Source: Branchipolynoe longqiensis (taxonomy: Eukaryota; Annelida; Polychaeta; Phyllodocida; Polynoidae). From it: a stretch of 64,000 bases of DNA. The notes under the pieces were generated by a model, which did not search any database, had not been told where the DNA came from, and saw only the letters and a program-made list of their open reading frames with translations. Location: positions 90,349,825 through 90,413,824 of the forward strand of contig CM059193.1 in assembly GCA_030323885.1 (NCBI GenBank). Direction: 5' to 3'. Below, in pieces: positions 46,444 to 57,465 of the stretch. The position numbers were made by a program, and so were the translations under genes. The stretch's first letter is position 1, and the number at the start of each line of letters is the position of its first letter.

Positions 46444-46487
46444 ATTGCTTCTTGGCATTTTGGCTAAGATCAAAGTGTAGTATCTGT
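46444..46487 (+). ncRNA. U2 snRNA 5' fragment (pseudogene or SINE head)
   Basis: ATTGCTTCTTGGCATTTTGG and CTAAGATCAAAGTGTAGTAT match the conserved 5' end of U2 snRNA, including the GTAGTA branch-point-recognition sequence, with a one-base insertion and a few substitutions. Similarity stops just after TATCTGT. The rest of U2 (Sm site, 3' stems) is absent, so this is not a functional gene. Confidence 0.7.
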
Positions 46488-46729
46488 CGCAGATTTCTGC
46501 CTTTGGTGCTATGGCCGGATACCACTGAGGTCCTGTGATATCCGTCTGGTGAGGCCATCAGACCATGGTGGCGGTCCTTCGATCGGCGCCGATCCGATGA
46601 TGATTTTCCGAGGATAGGCGGGCTTGGTGGAGGGGGGGGAAGGATTTAAACTATGCATGTCTTAACACTATAGAAGTTTTCTTGTTAGTACCATTTTGCA
46701 GGTGATATTTATAAATATCATATCCATAT
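46488..46729. other. unassigned DNA between the U2 fragment and the LINE
   Basis: Contains small palindromes (GATCGGCGCCGATC, ATATCCATATCTGGATAT). It could be the body of a U2-headed retroposon; I cannot confirm. Confidence 0.3.
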
Positions 46730-47986
46730 CTGGATATGATATTTTGTCTCCGACAGCTACAAGAAAAGTGCATTGAGCAGGACCGACCACTGTACATGGT
46801 ATTTGTCGATTTCGCTAAGGCATTTGATACAGTCGGGAGGACTGGGCTATGGCAGCTACTGAGGAAGTATGGATGCCCAGAGAAGTTCACAACTATGATC
46901 GAGGCTCTACATACAGGAATGATGGCGAACATTAGTCCTGGAAGGGAAGTCTCGGAATCGTTTGTGGTTACCAACGGGGTCAAGCAAGGTTGTCTACTGG
47001 ACCCCACGCTCTTCTCCATCTTCCTATCAGCAATGCTAGACGAGGCTTTTCGAGACATGGGGGATGGCATCTATATACAGTCCAGACAGAGCGCTGACCT
47101 ATTCAATGTCGCACACTTCAGAGCGAAGACCAAGACTACTCAGATACTGGTGAGAGAGCTACTATTCGCAGATGACAGTGCACTGGTTGCCCACTCTGCT
47201 GAAGAGACCCAGAAAATAGTGGACGCTTTCTCCGATGCATCAAAGAAGTTTGGCCTGAAAATTAACATCAAGAAGACGGAGGTGCTGTACCAACCCAACT
47301 CTACAAGAACCCGAGAGGAGGAGATCATGGTTGACGGAAACAAGCTGAACTCTGTTCCGGAATTCACCTATCTCGGAAGCACTATATCAAGTGATGGACG
47401 CATTGATGCTGAGATACAGAGGAGGATGGCCAAGGCTAGCGCATCTTTCGGCCGACTACGCCAGAGACTCTGGAACAACCACCATGTGTCCATTCGGGTC
47501 AAAGGTAAGATCTACCGTGCAATTGTGCTATCCACCCTACTATACGGAGCCGAGGCCTGGACAGTGTACAGACGGCAGGTGAAAAAGCTGCATGCCTTCA
47601 TGATGCGACATCTGCGTTCAATCATGAGGCTAACCTGGAAGGACAAAGTGACGAATAAGGAAATACTCGAACAGATGGGGCTGCCCTCTATGGAAGATCT
47701 TCTGATCAAAAAGAATCTCCGGTGGACTGGACACCTCATGAGGATGTCATCAGACAGGCTACCAAAGCAGATCCTCTATTCTCAACTGTCTTCTGGCTAC
47801 AGAAAGAGAGGGCGCCCCCGTCTCCGGTTCAAAGATACCATCAAGAGAAACCTGAAGCTGAGAGACATTAAGACCGACTCATGGACGCAACTCTCACAGC
47901 AGAGAGCTAAATGGAGAGTGGCAGTCAAGTAATGAAAGCAGTCTTTGTCACATCGCGACCGACAGCATGATGATGATGATGACATA
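46730..47986 (+). mobile_element. 5'-truncated RTE-like LINE (reverse transcriptase half)
   Basis: A single open frame to 47932 begins within the reverse transcriptase (DMIFCLRQLQEKCIEQ). It carries FVDFAKAFDTV, GVKQGCLLDPTLFSIFLSAM, the catalytic FADD box (47168-47179), YLGSTISSDGRID, LLYGAEAWTVY and a C-terminal RWTGHLMRMSSDR...RGRPRLRFKD region. The 3' UTR is only about 40 bp and ends in ATG triplets that run into the gap. The endonuclease and N-terminal half are missing. Codon integrity suggests a fairly recent insertion. The same 3' end recurs at 58668-58769. Confidence 0.9.
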
Positions 47987-48482
47987 NNNNNNNNNNNNNN
48001 NNNNNNNNNNNNNNNNNNNNNNNNNNNNNNNNNNNNNNNNNNNNNNNNNNNNNNNNNNNNNNNNNNNNNNNNNNNNNNNNNNNNNNNNNNNNNNNNNNNN
48101 NNNNNNNNNNNNNNNNNNNNNNNNNNNNNNNNNNNNNNNNNNNNNNNNNNNNNNNNNNNNNNNNNNNNNNNNNNNNNNNNNNNNNNNNNNNNNNNNNNNN
48201 NNNNNNNNNNNNNNNNNNNNNNNNNNNNNNNNNNNNNNNNNNNNNNNNNNNNNNNNNNNNNNNNNNNNNNNNNNNNNNNNNNNNNNNNNNNNNNNNNNNN
48301 NNNNNNNNNNNNNNNNNNNNNNNNNNNNNNNNNNNNNNNNNNNNNNNNNNNNNNNNNNNNNNNNNNNNNNNNNNNNNNNNNNNNNNNNNNNNNNNNNNNN
48401 NNNNNNNNNNNNNNNNNNNNNNNNNNNNNNNNNNNNNNNNNNNNNNNNNNNNNNNNNNNNNNNNNNNNNNNNNNNNNNNNNN
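47987..48482. other. assembly gap (496 N)
   Basis: Run of N directly after the triplet tail of the LINE. Confidence 1.
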
Positions 48483-48725
48483 TCCTCCCTCATCCCCGCG
48501 CCTCTTCACTTCCTCCCTCATCCCCTCCGCTCCTAAACAAAAGGTCGAAAACCCAAATGATGAAGTCATTAAACCAGTCAAAGTACAAAAAGGTCAAGCA
48601 AGGTCAATGTCCCTCCTTGAAAAGGTCAAGTAAGGTCATTATGCGCCGTAGAACCTCTGATGTGGGACGATTATGTAAGATGGACCTACATCGGTCCTTT
48701 CTATACTATTTCCGACCCTCTCCTC
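48483..48725 (+). repeat. second copy of the 36.1-36.7 kb repeat segment
   Basis: After CT-rich simple sequence (48483-48535), CAAAAAGGTCAAGCAAGGTC-type units and then the segment CCTCTGATGTGGGACGATTA...TATACTATTTCCG correspond in order to 36.5-36.74 kb. Only a few minisatellite units accompany this copy. Confidence 0.75.
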
Positions 48726-49104
48726 CATATCCCTCTATTTTATTTAGAAATAAAACAACCGATAATATTTGTATGCATATTATACATATAATACCAAACG
48801 GCGGTTAAGTTTTAGGGTCGTTCTGATCACTACTCCTCTGTTAATCAGTGCTGTCAACGCACATCATCGTACTCCACTGATGCTTCGCCATGTATGGGTT
48901 GTTAATAGCCTGTTGTCTTCTGCCTACTGGACAGATTTCATATTAATTTTGAAATTTAAAAAGAGGAATTTCATATTAATTCCCATGGGTTGATGGAGAA
49001 TCTAGCTTTACCCTGTGCTCCAATGTGTGTGGCGTGAGGGGGGGGGGGGCACCCGTATACGATTACCCTATCAGTTTGGAGGGGGGGGGCACTCCACTCA
49101 CTCA
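48726..49104. other. unassigned DNA with G runs
   Basis: G runs near 49038 and 49080; no gene. Confidence 0.4.
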
Positions 49105-49300
49105 CTCAGCCCACAATTGGCATTAATAGGATAGGGCAAGGAAGGGTTAGCTCAGTGTAAGGATAATATGACTGAGTGGGATATCGGGGCATGGTTCCGG
49201 CACCCTGATTTCCCAGTGGGGCAGCACTATCAAGTCACATCCGTCTTGATATGATCTTATATGTTGCCAGGAGGTTAAACTCCATCAATAAACCAACCAT
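49105..49300 (+). mobile_element. SINE family 1, 5'-truncated copy F
   Basis: Starts at the AATAGGATAGGGCAAGG block and continues through GACTGAGTGGGATATCGGG, TGGGGCAGCACTATCAAG and the 3' tail. The tRNA head is absent. Confidence 0.8.
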
Positions 49301-49493
49301 TGGTCTTCCTCACTCCATTGCTGCTTGCCCTATCCTAATAATGCCTCTATAATATATACTGTTTCAAGACATGCTCACGCTGTGGTATTCTGTTCAATTA
49401 AACTGAATAAATCATCACAATTAATAGTCCTCATTTGGATCGATAAAGGTTAGCCAAAGCTTGTTGGCCAGTATCTTTGAAGTTGACTATAGT

Positions 49494-49605
49494 TGGTTGG
49501 TTGTTGGAGTTTTACATCTGGGCAACATCTATGGTTATATCAGGACCGTTAGCGACTTGTGAGAGTGTGCACTCATGGCGACTTTATAGTGATGCCCTGA
49601 AGTTG
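49494..49605 (-). mobile_element. SINE family 1, 3' fragment G
   Basis: GGTTGTTGGAGTTTTACATC...CTCATGGCGACTTTATAGTG matches the inverted 3' third of the family. It lies about 190 bp from copy F in the opposite orientation. Confidence 0.75.
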
Positions 49606-50875
49606 TATATAGGAATGTATCTGCATATGTATACACATACACACAGCTATATATGATGTACAAGCATTATGCAAGTATAATTGCGCGGAAGGGAATTTAT
49701 TATCATTATTATCCACTTATGACCACTTATCACACATGGAGTAGTCCGTACATGAGCTCCACTACCATACGGTGGCAGGTAGGACTGCTCCGTCACTGTC
49801 GCGGCACGGTAGCCACCGGGCAGCACCACGACAGGGCTGCCATCTACTTGTTGCAGCTAGCGTAACCTCCCCCCCCCAAGGAAGTTGACGTGGGACTTCG
49901 CAGGGCAAGAGCGGGGCAATTGATTGTGGATGCGGTGGAAACCAGATAACAAAGACATGGGGAAGCAAACATACTCATTCCTCCTCCTTGCATGGGGGGG
50001 ATCTACTACGTGAGGATCAAGTTCCCGGTGGCCAAGAGGTGTCCATCACACCTTCCAACTGTGGACTGGTGGCGCCATCATTGGCCAACCTCCTAACTCC
50101 AAGAAGAATAAACAACATTAACCTATTATTCACACTATTCACGTATGACCTAATAAGGCATCAGAACGAGACTGAGTATGCATCGGGTATTGGAAATGGC
50201 CTGTGTGCCGATGTGTATGAACTACTACAGAAATTAAAGGAGTACAATTTGAAGATATTCACTTTTCAAACTATCGTAATCATTTTTGCATACCTTTTTG
50301 CTATTTATTGGTCAATTTTCATAAAGAATGAGTGATGATCAGATGCATTTCAGTAGGCAATGTCAACAAAGTCGCTCACCTTGGCTGCCAATCTTTTCCT
50401 AAATTCAAAATTGCATAACTTTCTTAATATATATATATTTAAAAAATATATTTTAACACTTTTAAAGCTTTTATTAATTAATAATTAGTAAGACTAGTTG
50501 TTTAACTTTGTTGCACAGATAACTAGGCTGACAGTGCTGCATTACGTGATTCCACCATAACTATGCAGACTTGAAGTGGACAGTCACATTGTAGTTAAAG
50601 AATGGGAAAATCACCATGCAAGGGTCACCCAATCTTCATGAAAATTAGTCAATAGAGAGAAAACAGATATCTAAAGCTGAATATGGTAGTTTAACAAATA
50701 AATACCCTCAAATTTGAGTGATTTCGAGAAGTATTGGTTGACGAAAAAGTATTCACATTACTTTTCATACAGTGGCACCTCGCAGATGTGTATGTGGCCT
50801 TGGTCTGGTTGCAACATGACCGCGGCATGAATACCGTGAATTAAGGCTATTGACTGTCTGCATTATTACTGAAGT
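49606..50875. other. unassigned DNA with a dispersed AT-rich repeat
   Basis: ATGATGTACAAGCATTATGC at about 49652 resembles 29860 and 30062. A 115-codon plus frame at 49988-50335, with a hydrophobic C-terminus, has no recognisable domain; I do not support it as a gene. Confidence 0.4.
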
Positions 50876-51809
50876 ACTCTCCACTGACCTCTCTGTTAAG
50901 AAACCAACATAGACAGGTAGGCGTGGATAGGGTGAATACGGCATGTAACCTAGAATAACACACGAGTCCGCGAGGCATGAGTCGTGGGTTCGAATCCTGC
51001 TCTAGACACAATATTTCCTGATCTCATCATCCAGCAACATTACTATTTTGTAACTGCCAGGATCGGCTAGTGAGCTCGAAATGTGGGAGTGATGTTAGCG
51101 TATTAGTGACGTCAGACTATGCACACCACACATAGGAACAGAGTGGAACTCGAATCCATATTGCTGCTATTCCTGTGCGAGCGTATTACCCAGTAGTGTA
51201 TCTAGGCTACTACATGATACATCACTGTATCTATCCCTCCCTCTGTATGTGACAGTTCCTTAGATACACACGGGAAATGCACCATCACACAGCATTAAAT
51301 ATTTACCGAATCCTGGTCATGGAACCGGTGTGACAGAAGAGCTGCACACACATGTCTGCCATTATGGGGCTAGTGTACTAACCATTACACCAGCTAGGCT
51401 CGCTGACTCAAGCACCTTATCCACAACTGGCTGTGTTTAGGACAGTTCATCTGGGGGGGGGGGGGGGGGGGGTGTCTGTGCATATGACAACGCCAGTACA
51501 TCCTGGAAAGGTAACTATCATGTATATATTTACACATATCTAGGTAGTGTGCTTCCAGTTGATGCACAGGGCAGATTCAGCATCAAACAACTTTCAATAT
51601 TTAAAGAATCCTGGTCATGGTGATTGTGTGATGGAGGTGTTGCAAACACATGCTTGTCATTATGGGACGAGGGTACTAACGATTAAATCAGCTACGTTTG
51701 CTGACACTATCACGCTATCCACACAGTGTAGTGGTCTGCACTGACCTCTCAGGCAAGGAGCCGCATAGAAAAGTAGGTGTGAGTAGTATGTTGATATCAG
51801 TGAGCATAG

Positions 51810-51890
51810 ATGGTGTAATGGTTAGCACACTGGCCCTGAATGCAAAGAGATGTGTGTTCGAGTCACACTCTAGGTGCAATATTTCCCATT
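51810..51890 (+). repeat. tRNA-Gln-like SINE head, diverged
   Basis: GATGGTGTAATGGTTAGCAC matches the D-arm of eukaryotic tRNA-Gln almost exactly, with GTGTGTTCGAGTCACAC as the T-arm. The anticodon arm does not pair well, so this is a SINE head and not a working tRNA gene. Confidence 0.6.
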
Positions 51891-52120
51891 TTGATCACTC
51901 CCACAACACTGGTTGCCGTGACCATAATCCTGTACAAGCTATGCGCTGTATAGTTTTTAAAACTACCCTGTGTATGTGTAAGTGCATTGCCTGTATGTAT
52001 GTAATTGTAAACATTAAAAGACTTACAATTCCAGGGGGATGAGTGTAGTAGTCTGCACTGACCTCTCAGGAAAGGAGCCGCATAGACAGGTAGACATGCG
52101 TCGTATGGTGATATCAGGGA

Positions 52121-52192
52121 GCCTAGGTGAAGTAATGGTTAGCACACTGGCCCGGAATGCAAAGAGATGTGGGTTCGAGTCCCGCTCTAGGC
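52121..52192 (+). repeat. 72-nt tRNA-like SINE head with pairable acceptor stem
   Basis: Acceptor GCCTAGG pairs with TTCTAGGC-type 3' strand (CTCTAGGC), and the T-arm GTGGG/CCCGC pairs around TTCGAGT. A-box and B-box are intact, which could drive Pol III. The anticodon stem is poor and a SINE tail follows, so I do not call it a tRNA gene. Confidence 0.55.
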
Positions 52193-53134
52193 GCAATATT
52201 TCCCATTTTCATCACCCCTATGACACACACATACCTGTGTATGGGACAGTTCACCTCGGTAAAGGGGGGGGGGGGGGCTTTGCATCTGACAAAGCTAGCG
52301 CGCTCATGCAAGGTAAATATTGTCGTGGGAGTGATGAAAATGGGAAATATTGTGCTTAGAGCAGGACTCAAACCCACATCTCTTTGCATTCCAGGCCAGT
52401 GTGCTAACCATTAGACCACCTAGGCTCGCTGATCTCACCACATGTCCCATGCCTACCTGTCTATGTGGCTCCTTGCCTGAGAGGTCAGTGCAGGCCACTA
52501 CACTCGTGCCCCTGGAGTGTTAAGTCTTTTAATTCTTACCATGACATACATACAGGCAATGCAGTTACCCATACATACACAGGGTAGGTTCAACAACTAT
52601 ACAGTGTGTAGCTTGTACAGGATCATGGTTACCACAACCAGTCTTGTTGGAGGTGATGAAAATGGGAAATATTGTGCCTAGAGTGGGACTCGAACCCACC
52701 ACTTAGGCTCCCTGATGTCACCACACTACCCATGCCTACCTGTCTATGCGGCCCCTTGCCTGAGAGGTTAGTGCAGACCACTACAATATCTGTAGATAGT
52801 TACACATATCCAGGTAGCGCCATTCCAGTTGATGCACATGGCAGATACAGCACCAAACAACATTAGCTATCTACATAATCCTGCTCATGGTACCAGTGTT
52901 ATGGTTGGTGATGCAAACAAATGGGGACATTGTGACTCGGCTGGGACTTGAACCCATATGGTTGCCATTCTGTTGCGGGTGCCCTAACCATTAGGCCGTC
53001 CATGGTGGAACCAAACTACGCATTCTAATAAGTGCCTGTGAAATTGCCCCTTGGAGGTGAGAGTTATCCTAGTATATTATATATTGTGTATTATACATTA
53101 TGTATTATATTAATAATTATAAAAGAAACCAAAT

Positions 53135-53478
53135 GGGATGGCTGAATGAGTTTTGCGTAGATCGTTTTTGTAGATCGTGGGATTCGAACCCACGGGTTCG
53201 AATCCTGGTCGAATCAAACCAATACCTTAAACATGTGTACTCGTCGCTTCGTTTGCCAGGCGCTCGGCCACATTAGGATAGGGCAAGGACTAGTTGGCTC
53301 AGTGTCACGATAATGTCATTGCTTGGGATATCAGGTCATGGTGCCGGTGGTCTAGTCTCCCAGTGGGGTAGCTCTGTAAAGTCGCCATGTGTACGCTCTG
53401 TCATAATTCCGTACCCTTCCTGATATGAACTTAGATGTTGTCAGGACGTAAAGCTCCACCACCCAATCAACGTATACA
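53135..53478 (+). mobile_element. SINE family 1, full-length copy H
   Basis: Head GGATGGCTGAATGAG (A-box side) with GGGTTCGAATCC B-box, then CCAGGCGCTCGGCCACATTA, GGATATCAGGTCATGGTGCC and CCTGATATGAACTTAGATG, ending in ACCACCCAATCAACG. The duplicated B-box region (CGAACCCACGGGTTCG) forms a small hairpin. Confidence 0.85.
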
Positions 53479-53796
53479 AAGTGTACTTAGATAGAACATT
53501 ATATATCCACCCTTCAAATAAATTTAGTTATAATTCAATGATCTAAAGAGGCAGCTGAGAGAGCCAAAACAACAGGATGCAATGCTTGTTAGGGTCAGAA
53601 AACAACCATTTTAGAATAATACAATAACCTGGTTTTCTCAGCAATATGACCAGAATCTGATGACGAGGACAGCTTATCCCAGAATAAGAATAAGAATCCC
53701 CATGTTAAGAAATCAGGACACACGCAGCAAGAACTGAAGCCACAGCCGAATGGATTCAGCCCCCGATTCCAATGTGGCAGGTCGGAGATGGCAAAT
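53479..53796. other. unassigned DNA
   Basis: No gene or repeat recognised. Confidence 0.4.
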
Positions 53797-53850
53797 GGTG
53801 AATGAGTCAAACCCGACGACTTAAAAATCTATACTTGCCACCACCTCACC
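53797..53850 (+). mobile_element. SINE family 1, small internal fragment I
   Basis: GAGTCAAACCCGACGACTTA and AAAATCTATACTTGCC match the post-head segment of the family. Confidence 0.5.
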
Positions 53851-54599
53851 TGAGGATCAGCATCACCGGGAGAGCGGAACGAATAGTTGAATGAGGAAGC
53901 TGAGATTGCGCAATTGAAATTATTCCTGCTTAATCAATGATTTTAACTGTTTTTAATTTGGACAGTTGGTTGGTGAATTCATCGCTACACAGGCCCCATA
54001 CCACCCAGCCCCCCCCCCTTCACACCCCCCCCCCCCGCCCCCCACACCCACCCACCATGTTAAAGTTGGGTATTAATTCACACATTCTTTGCGCTTGGTC
54101 GATCGGTGGATCGGTCTTGGAAGCATCACCAGTCTGGCCTACTAAACTAACACTTACACATGTCCTCTACACTAACAATTCGGCACATATGTTGGGCTTT
54201 GGGTGAGTTTACTTGACATAATTATGAAAATTTAGAATATGACCATTTAAAACTAATTCTGAAAAAGTGAGGATACTTACTATTCAAGCCAGGTAAAATA
54301 GGTGGCGCCAGTGTGGCCAATATTGTAACTTCACAGGGCCATATATATCGGATATAATGACTATACTATACTATGGGGAACTGAAGATAGATAGTGTCCT
54401 TGTTTATATTCCCATAATATATTACAGAGCACACCCACACATAAATATATATATATATATATATAAATGTATCAATTTATGTTCATATGAACTATGGTCA
54501 GTGACAGTGTCAATTCAACCAACGCAAGACAAGTACAGTATAAAGTGGCATTTATTCTTACTATGCCTTGTTACATTTAAGTCATGAGATGTTTGATTT
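53851..54599. other. unassigned AT-rich DNA with C run and (TA)n
   Basis: C-rich run at 54007-54055 and (TA)n at 54445-54465. No gene. Confidence 0.45.
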
Positions 54600-55020
54600 A
54601 TTAAAATTTCGATGATTTCAGGCACATAGCCCTATGAATGTCACTTGTAGTTGGGTGAGTGGGACGGTAAATCCAAAGGAGAGAACAGGTCCTATCGGTC
54701 GAAATACTCTGGTCGAAGTGTCTATAATGAAACTGGGTCGGATCTCATAATGCAAATTTACAGAAGATGGCACCACAGTCGGAGCATTTATTATTAAGAA
54801 AGACATCATAGATGGTGCCAGTAGTCACCTCCATATTGAGTATGTACTTTTTCTTGCGGGTTTAATTACCCATGTTGAAATCGACATCGACAATGTAGGT
54901 AGGTGTCAACGTAAGTGTTGGTATTAGTGGCACTGTCACAAACACTGACTTGCTACTGACACTACCACTGTCACTGACACTCACAATAGGTTTGTAAATT
55001 TCACTGACACTGGAACCAGT
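54600..55020. other. unassigned DNA
   Basis: Short CACTGACACT-type repeats at 54940-55010; otherwise unique and without a recognisable gene. Confidence 0.4.
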
Positions 55021-56432
55021 CCCCCTCCTCCACTCACACACCACAACAGTTAACCTCCACGGTCCCACGCACCAAGCACCGACGCGGTCCCCGCCCTCTA
55101 ACCTCCCTCCACTCGCCCCCCCTCCCCCTCCACTCTCTCTCTACCCCCGCCACCCCTTTCCCCCCTCCCCTAGCTATCCCTCCAAGCCCCATACACCACC
55201 CTCCCCCCACCCTCCTCCTCCCACCCCACTCCTCACCCTTCCACACAAGGCGCTGGCTGCAAACAGATGGTTTCTAGGTGCATAAATCTCTGTTGGGTCA
55301 GTTGCCAGCGGCCCGGGTGGTGGCATTGACTTCGGGGCGTGGTTGGTGGGCGGGCTGGCATGCACCTTTGCCGCTTCCAGTAACCCACCCCCACCCCCAC
55401 ATCCGCTGCTCTTCTACCGCCTTTCCTCCTCTCCTCTCCTCGTCTCTTCTCTCCTCTCATCTACTATTCTGTCCTCTCATGTCCTCGCCTCCCCTCTTCT
55501 GTCCTCTCCCTTCCATTCCTCTCCTCTCCTCTTCTCTCATCACTCTTCTCCTCTACTCTCCTCCCCTCTTCTGTCCTTTCACCCCCCTTGCTCTCCTCTA
55601 CCATCCTCGTTATAGTCTTCTTCTCTCATCTCCACCCGTGTCTCTCCCCTCCCCTCCCCTGTCCTCTAATCTGCTCCCTTTCTTCTGCTCTCCTCCAATC
55701 TCTTCCCCTGTCCTCTCCCCTGAGCGTATCTCCTCTCCTCACCCCTCCCCTCCCCTCCGCTCCTTTCCCTCCCCTCTGCTCTCCTCTACCCTCGGCATTT
55801 CTCCCCTACCCTCCTCTCCCCTCCTCTCCTCTCCTTTTCCTTCCTCTCCCCTCGCATCCCCTCCTCTCCCCTCCTCTCCCCTCCTCTCCCCTCCTCTCCC
55901 CTCCTCTCCCCTCCTTTCCCCTCTTCTCTCCCCTCCTCTCCCCTCCTCTCCCCTCCTCTCCCCTCCTCTCCCCTCCTCTCCCCTTCCCCGCATCCCCTCC
56001 AATCCTCTCCTATCATCCATTCTCCCCTCCTCTCCCCTCCATTTTCTTCTCCCCTCCCCTCTCTCCTCTCTTCTCCCCTCTCCTCCCTCCTCTCTCTCTC
56101 CTCCTCTCCTTCTCCTTTCATATCCCTCCCACACCTGTCCTCTCCCCTCATGTCCTCTCCCCTCCCATTCATCTCCCCCGTCCGTCTCCTCTCCCATCCC
56201 TCTCCTCCTGTTTCTCCCTCCTCTCCCGTCCTCTCATCTCCTTCTCCCTCCCCCTCTTCCCTCCCATCCTCTCCTCTCATCTCATCTCATCTCCTGTCCC
56301 CTCGTCTCCACTCGTCTGCCCTCCTCTCCCCTCCATTATCCTCTCCCCTTCCCTCTCCTCCTCTCCTGTCGCCTCCCACTCCATCCAACCTCCCCCCCCT
56401 CTTTTCACCTTACCATTCTTCTTCCTCTCCCT
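55021..56432 (+). repeat. polypyrimidine tract, CCTCTCCCCT repeats
   Basis: C/T-only stretches hundreds of bases long, with a near-perfect 10-bp CTCCTCTCCC period at about 55855-55985. A short mixed segment (about 55245-55385) interrupts it. Long Ser/Pro/Leu (plus) and Glu/Gly/Arg (minus) open frames are compositional artefacts. Mirror-symmetric polypyrimidine DNA can form triplexes (established). Confidence 0.95.
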
Positions 56433-56559
56433 GGAATTGTAAGTCTCTTTTTATGTTTTATGTTGATAATTTGTTAATGCTTACATCTACATCCATACAG
56501 GCAAGGCACTTCTATATATATACATACACAGGGTAGGTTCATCAATCATTTATCACATA

Positions 56560-57118
56560 TCTTGTACACTGAATCAGTGACTTCTTGAATACTTGAATCA
56601 TTAAATCATTGACTCATTGAATCATTGAATAGTTTACCACTTGAATCCTTGATTCCTTGATTAATCTAATCCTTGAACCATTGAACCATTGACTCCTTGC
56701 ACCCTTGAATCTGTGAAGTATTGAATCATTGAATCATGGATTTCCTGGAATCATGCCACCATGGAATCATGGAACCCCTCAAATATTGAATCTTTGAAAC
56801 CCGACTCATTGAATCTTTGAATCTATGTATCCGTAAAACCTTCAATCCTTGAATAGTATAATCCTGAATCGGTGACTCTTTGAATCCCTGAGTCATTGAA
56901 TCATTGTATCCATGAATTCTCGAATCCTTCAATCCATGAATCCTTCAATCCTTCAATCCTTCAATCACCCAATCCTTCAATCATGCAAACAGGCAATCAT
57001 GCAACTATGCCATCCATCAACTTCTTCAATCCTTCAAATAATTCAATCCTTTAATTCATTCAATCCTTCAAATCCTTTAAGTCCTTCAAATCCTTCAAAT
57101 CCTTCAATCCTTCAAGGT
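56560..57118 (+). repeat. 9-bp repeat, TTGAATCAT shifting to TTCAATCCT
   Basis: The left part is dominated by CATTGAATC, the right part (from about 56925) by CCTTCAATC; both keep a 9-bp period. Confidence 0.9.
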
Positions 57119-57465
57119 GTTCTTTTTCATTCGATGAAAAGATGATGTAAAGAGACAGTCACCTTATTTATGGTTTTGAAACATACCAGGTCACAACCGA
57201 AGAGACCAGTCGACTGTAACTCAAAAGCCACTATTCTCACCCTGTTCCTTACGTGGACACCCACCGCGTTCACCATGACGTCACAACGTACTTGCTTCAT
57301 GTGCCGACTGGGGTTCAAGTAGCCAATCAGAGAAGCATGCAATTACCCCTATTTTGCACCTCACAGCTGTGTAAATAAAATATCATAATTAATGATGAGA
57401 GACCTAAACGGAGAGAGAAGAGAACAACACAAGAATCAAGTAAATAAATAACTATGAAATGTTTA
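57119..57465. other. unassigned unique DNA
   Basis: Contains AGCCAATCAGAG (CCAAT-type) at about 57320 and TGACGTCA at about 57279. These could belong to a promoter on the minus strand, but no gene start is visible. Confidence 0.3.

Larger units (their letters stand above)
50876..53010. mobile_element. cluster of tRNA-Gln-like SINEs (family 3) in both orientations
   Basis: The family unit is a leader (CTGCACTGACCTCTCAGGCA, AGGAGCCGCATAGACAGGTA), a tRNA-like head (TAATGGTTAGCACACTGG A-box side, GTGGGTTCGAGTCCC B-box) and a tail ACAATATTTCCCATTTTCAT. Plus copies lie near 50880-51045, 51729-51920 and 52035-52215; minus copies near 52335-52515 and 52655-52795. Related blocks sharing TTGATGCACAGGGCAGAT and AATCCTGGTCATGG lie near 51290-51420, 51555-51720 and 52815-53005. 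Several carry a long G run (51451, 52265). Confidence 0.75.

Noticed and set aside
46444..46487. Functional U2 snRNA gene
   Set aside because: Only the first 40 or so nucleotides are present; Sm site and 3' stem-loops are missing.
49988..50335. 115-codon membrane-anchored protein
   Set aside because: Has a hydrophobic C-terminus but no recognisable domain, promoter or exon structure; the surrounding DNA is repeat-rich. Not strong enough to list as a gene.
52121..52192. Functional tRNA-Gln gene
   Set aside because: The anticodon arm does not pair convincingly and the sequence is followed by a SINE tail repeated at several sites.
55278..56477. 399-codon Ser/Pro/Leu-rich plus-strand protein
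   Set aside because: It is the polypyrimidine repeat read in frame; the same stretch is open in several frames and on both strands.
57119..57465. Promoter with CCAAT box and CRE
   Set aside because: Single CCAAT and TGACGTCA matches occur by chance in 350 bp and no gene start could be paired with them.
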